64,000 bases of DNA, from assembly GCF_031585635.1 (NCBI RefSeq), contig NZ_CP134197.1:310001-374000 (forward strand), in the 5' to 3' direction. The notes below the pieces were generated by a model that was not told the origin of the DNA, ran no database searches, and saw only the letters and a program-made list of their open reading frames with translations. Numbering within the stretch: position 1 is the stretch's first letter; every line of letters begins with the position of its first letter. This document shows, one piece after another, positions 63,578-64,000 of this stretch. Made by a program: the position numbers and the translations under genes. The DNA is from Paraburkholderia sp. FT54. GTDB taxonomy: Bacteria; Pseudomonadota; Gammaproteobacteria; Burkholderiales; Burkholderiaceae.

Positions 63578-64000
63578 ATGAATCGTCTGCTACCGCTTAA
63601 ATCCCAGTTGGGGCGTTACGCGCGAACGCTTGCCGGGCATTTTCCTGCTCCTTTTACACGCGACGAATCAAACGGTGTCGAGATCCTCGGAAACTTGACC
63701 CCCAGGTTGCTGAACGGCAACACGCTGCTGAACCTCAATTACAGCGAGGTCGACCGCTTTACCCTGAACACCGGCTCAACGGCAACGCTGTTCGTCGTCA
63801 GAGGCGAAGACTTCGTGCGTGTCACCACTTCCGTCAAAAAGCAGAACGGCGAACGAGCCGTGGGCACGGTGCTTGACCGTTCGCACCCTGGCTATCGGGA
63901 GCTGCGCCGCGGGCAGTCCTATACCGGTTACGCCACGCTATTCGGCAAGCAATACATGACACAGTATGAGCCGATACGGGATAGCACCGGCGAGGTAATC
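63578..64000 (+). pseudogene. Chemotaxis receptor, N-terminal anchor missing
   Basis: From ATG 63578 to the window end (141 codons) the frame encodes the ligand-binding Cache domain typical of Burkholderia receptors (YARTLAGHFPAPFTRDE, DDFVRVTTSVKK-like GEDFVRVTTSVKKQNGERAV, then YTGYATLFGKQYMTQYEPI). In intact relatives a membrane segment and about 50 residues precede this; none is found upstream in any frame. The gene is therefore either truncated at its 5' end or starts in an unusual place. The signalling half lies beyond the window. Confidence 0.6.

Overview
The window looks like a piece of a high-GC betaproteobacterial chromosome or megaplasmid, most likely Burkholderiaceae (Burkholderia, Paraburkholderia or Caballeronia). 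The basis is the complete Tad/Flp pilus locus, the many LysR/GntR/AraC-controlled catabolic clusters, the strong GC-rich third-position bias with long antisense open frames, and the IS6 and IS1182 family elements. The genus is an inference from gene style; nothing in the window fixes it.

Layout. Positions 1-1.1 kb hold only gene fragments. 1.1-12 kb is a Tad pilus operon read on the minus strand, in transcription order flp, tadV, rcpC, rcpA, a CpaD-like lipoprotein, tadZ, tadA, tadB, tadC, tadD, tadE, tadG, with start/stop overlaps through most of the distal half. A 59-residue Flp pilin (11772-11951) heads it and is separated from the rest by a strong stem-loop. 12.8-17.5 kb holds a small membrane protein, a LysR regulator with a clear operator divergent from a chloroperoxidase-type hydrolase, an EamA exporter and gene fragments. 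17.8-27.8 kb is an amino-acid module: ornithine cyclodeaminase-like enzyme, asparaginase and D-amino-acid dehydrogenase (minus strand), a GlxA/AraC-type regulator, and a complete Liv branched-chain-type ABC transporter (plus strand). The dadA and livJ promoters share a nearly identical 36-bp element in the same orientation, which ties both arms to one regulator.

27.9-30 kb is a rearrangement point: a chemotaxis receptor gene is cut by an IS6-family element whose other side abuts the 3' part of an IS1182-family transposase, without a target duplication. 30-43 kb carries a MetX-like hydrolase, a lower-GC methyltransferase, a signal-less HtrA-like protease with a LuxR-type regulator, pterin dehydratase, two class III nucleotide cyclases (one with FHA, one with zinc ribbons, an AAA-type ATPase and a long repeat region), an HD-domain protein and a broken patatin gene. 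43-46.5 kb is a decayed stretch with tiny secreted or lipoprotein genes and an intact IS1182-type element.

46.5-53.5 kb is a catabolic island: two enolase-superfamily enzymes, a short-chain dehydrogenase, a polar-amino-acid-type ABC importer and a FadR-type GntR regulator. 53.8-63 kb has a PH-domain membrane protein, a bile-acid/sodium-symporter family transporter, a sugar-porter type MFS protein, a frameshifted Crp-type regulator, a truncated TauD-type dioxygenase, a frameshifted ArsC-like reductase, and an intact pair of muconate-cycloisomerase-type enzyme plus TauD dioxygenase next to a LysR regulator. The window ends inside a chemotaxis receptor that lacks its expected N-terminal membrane anchor.

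Throughout, a degenerate roughly 40-bp intergenic repeat recurs. Broken genes are frequent (patatin, Crp, arsC, TauD, MCP, ATP-grasp fragment), which points to genome decay or, for the single-base shifts, possibly to sequencing errors. I did not find a CRISPR array, a tRNA or rRNA gene, or a recognisable anti-phage system.
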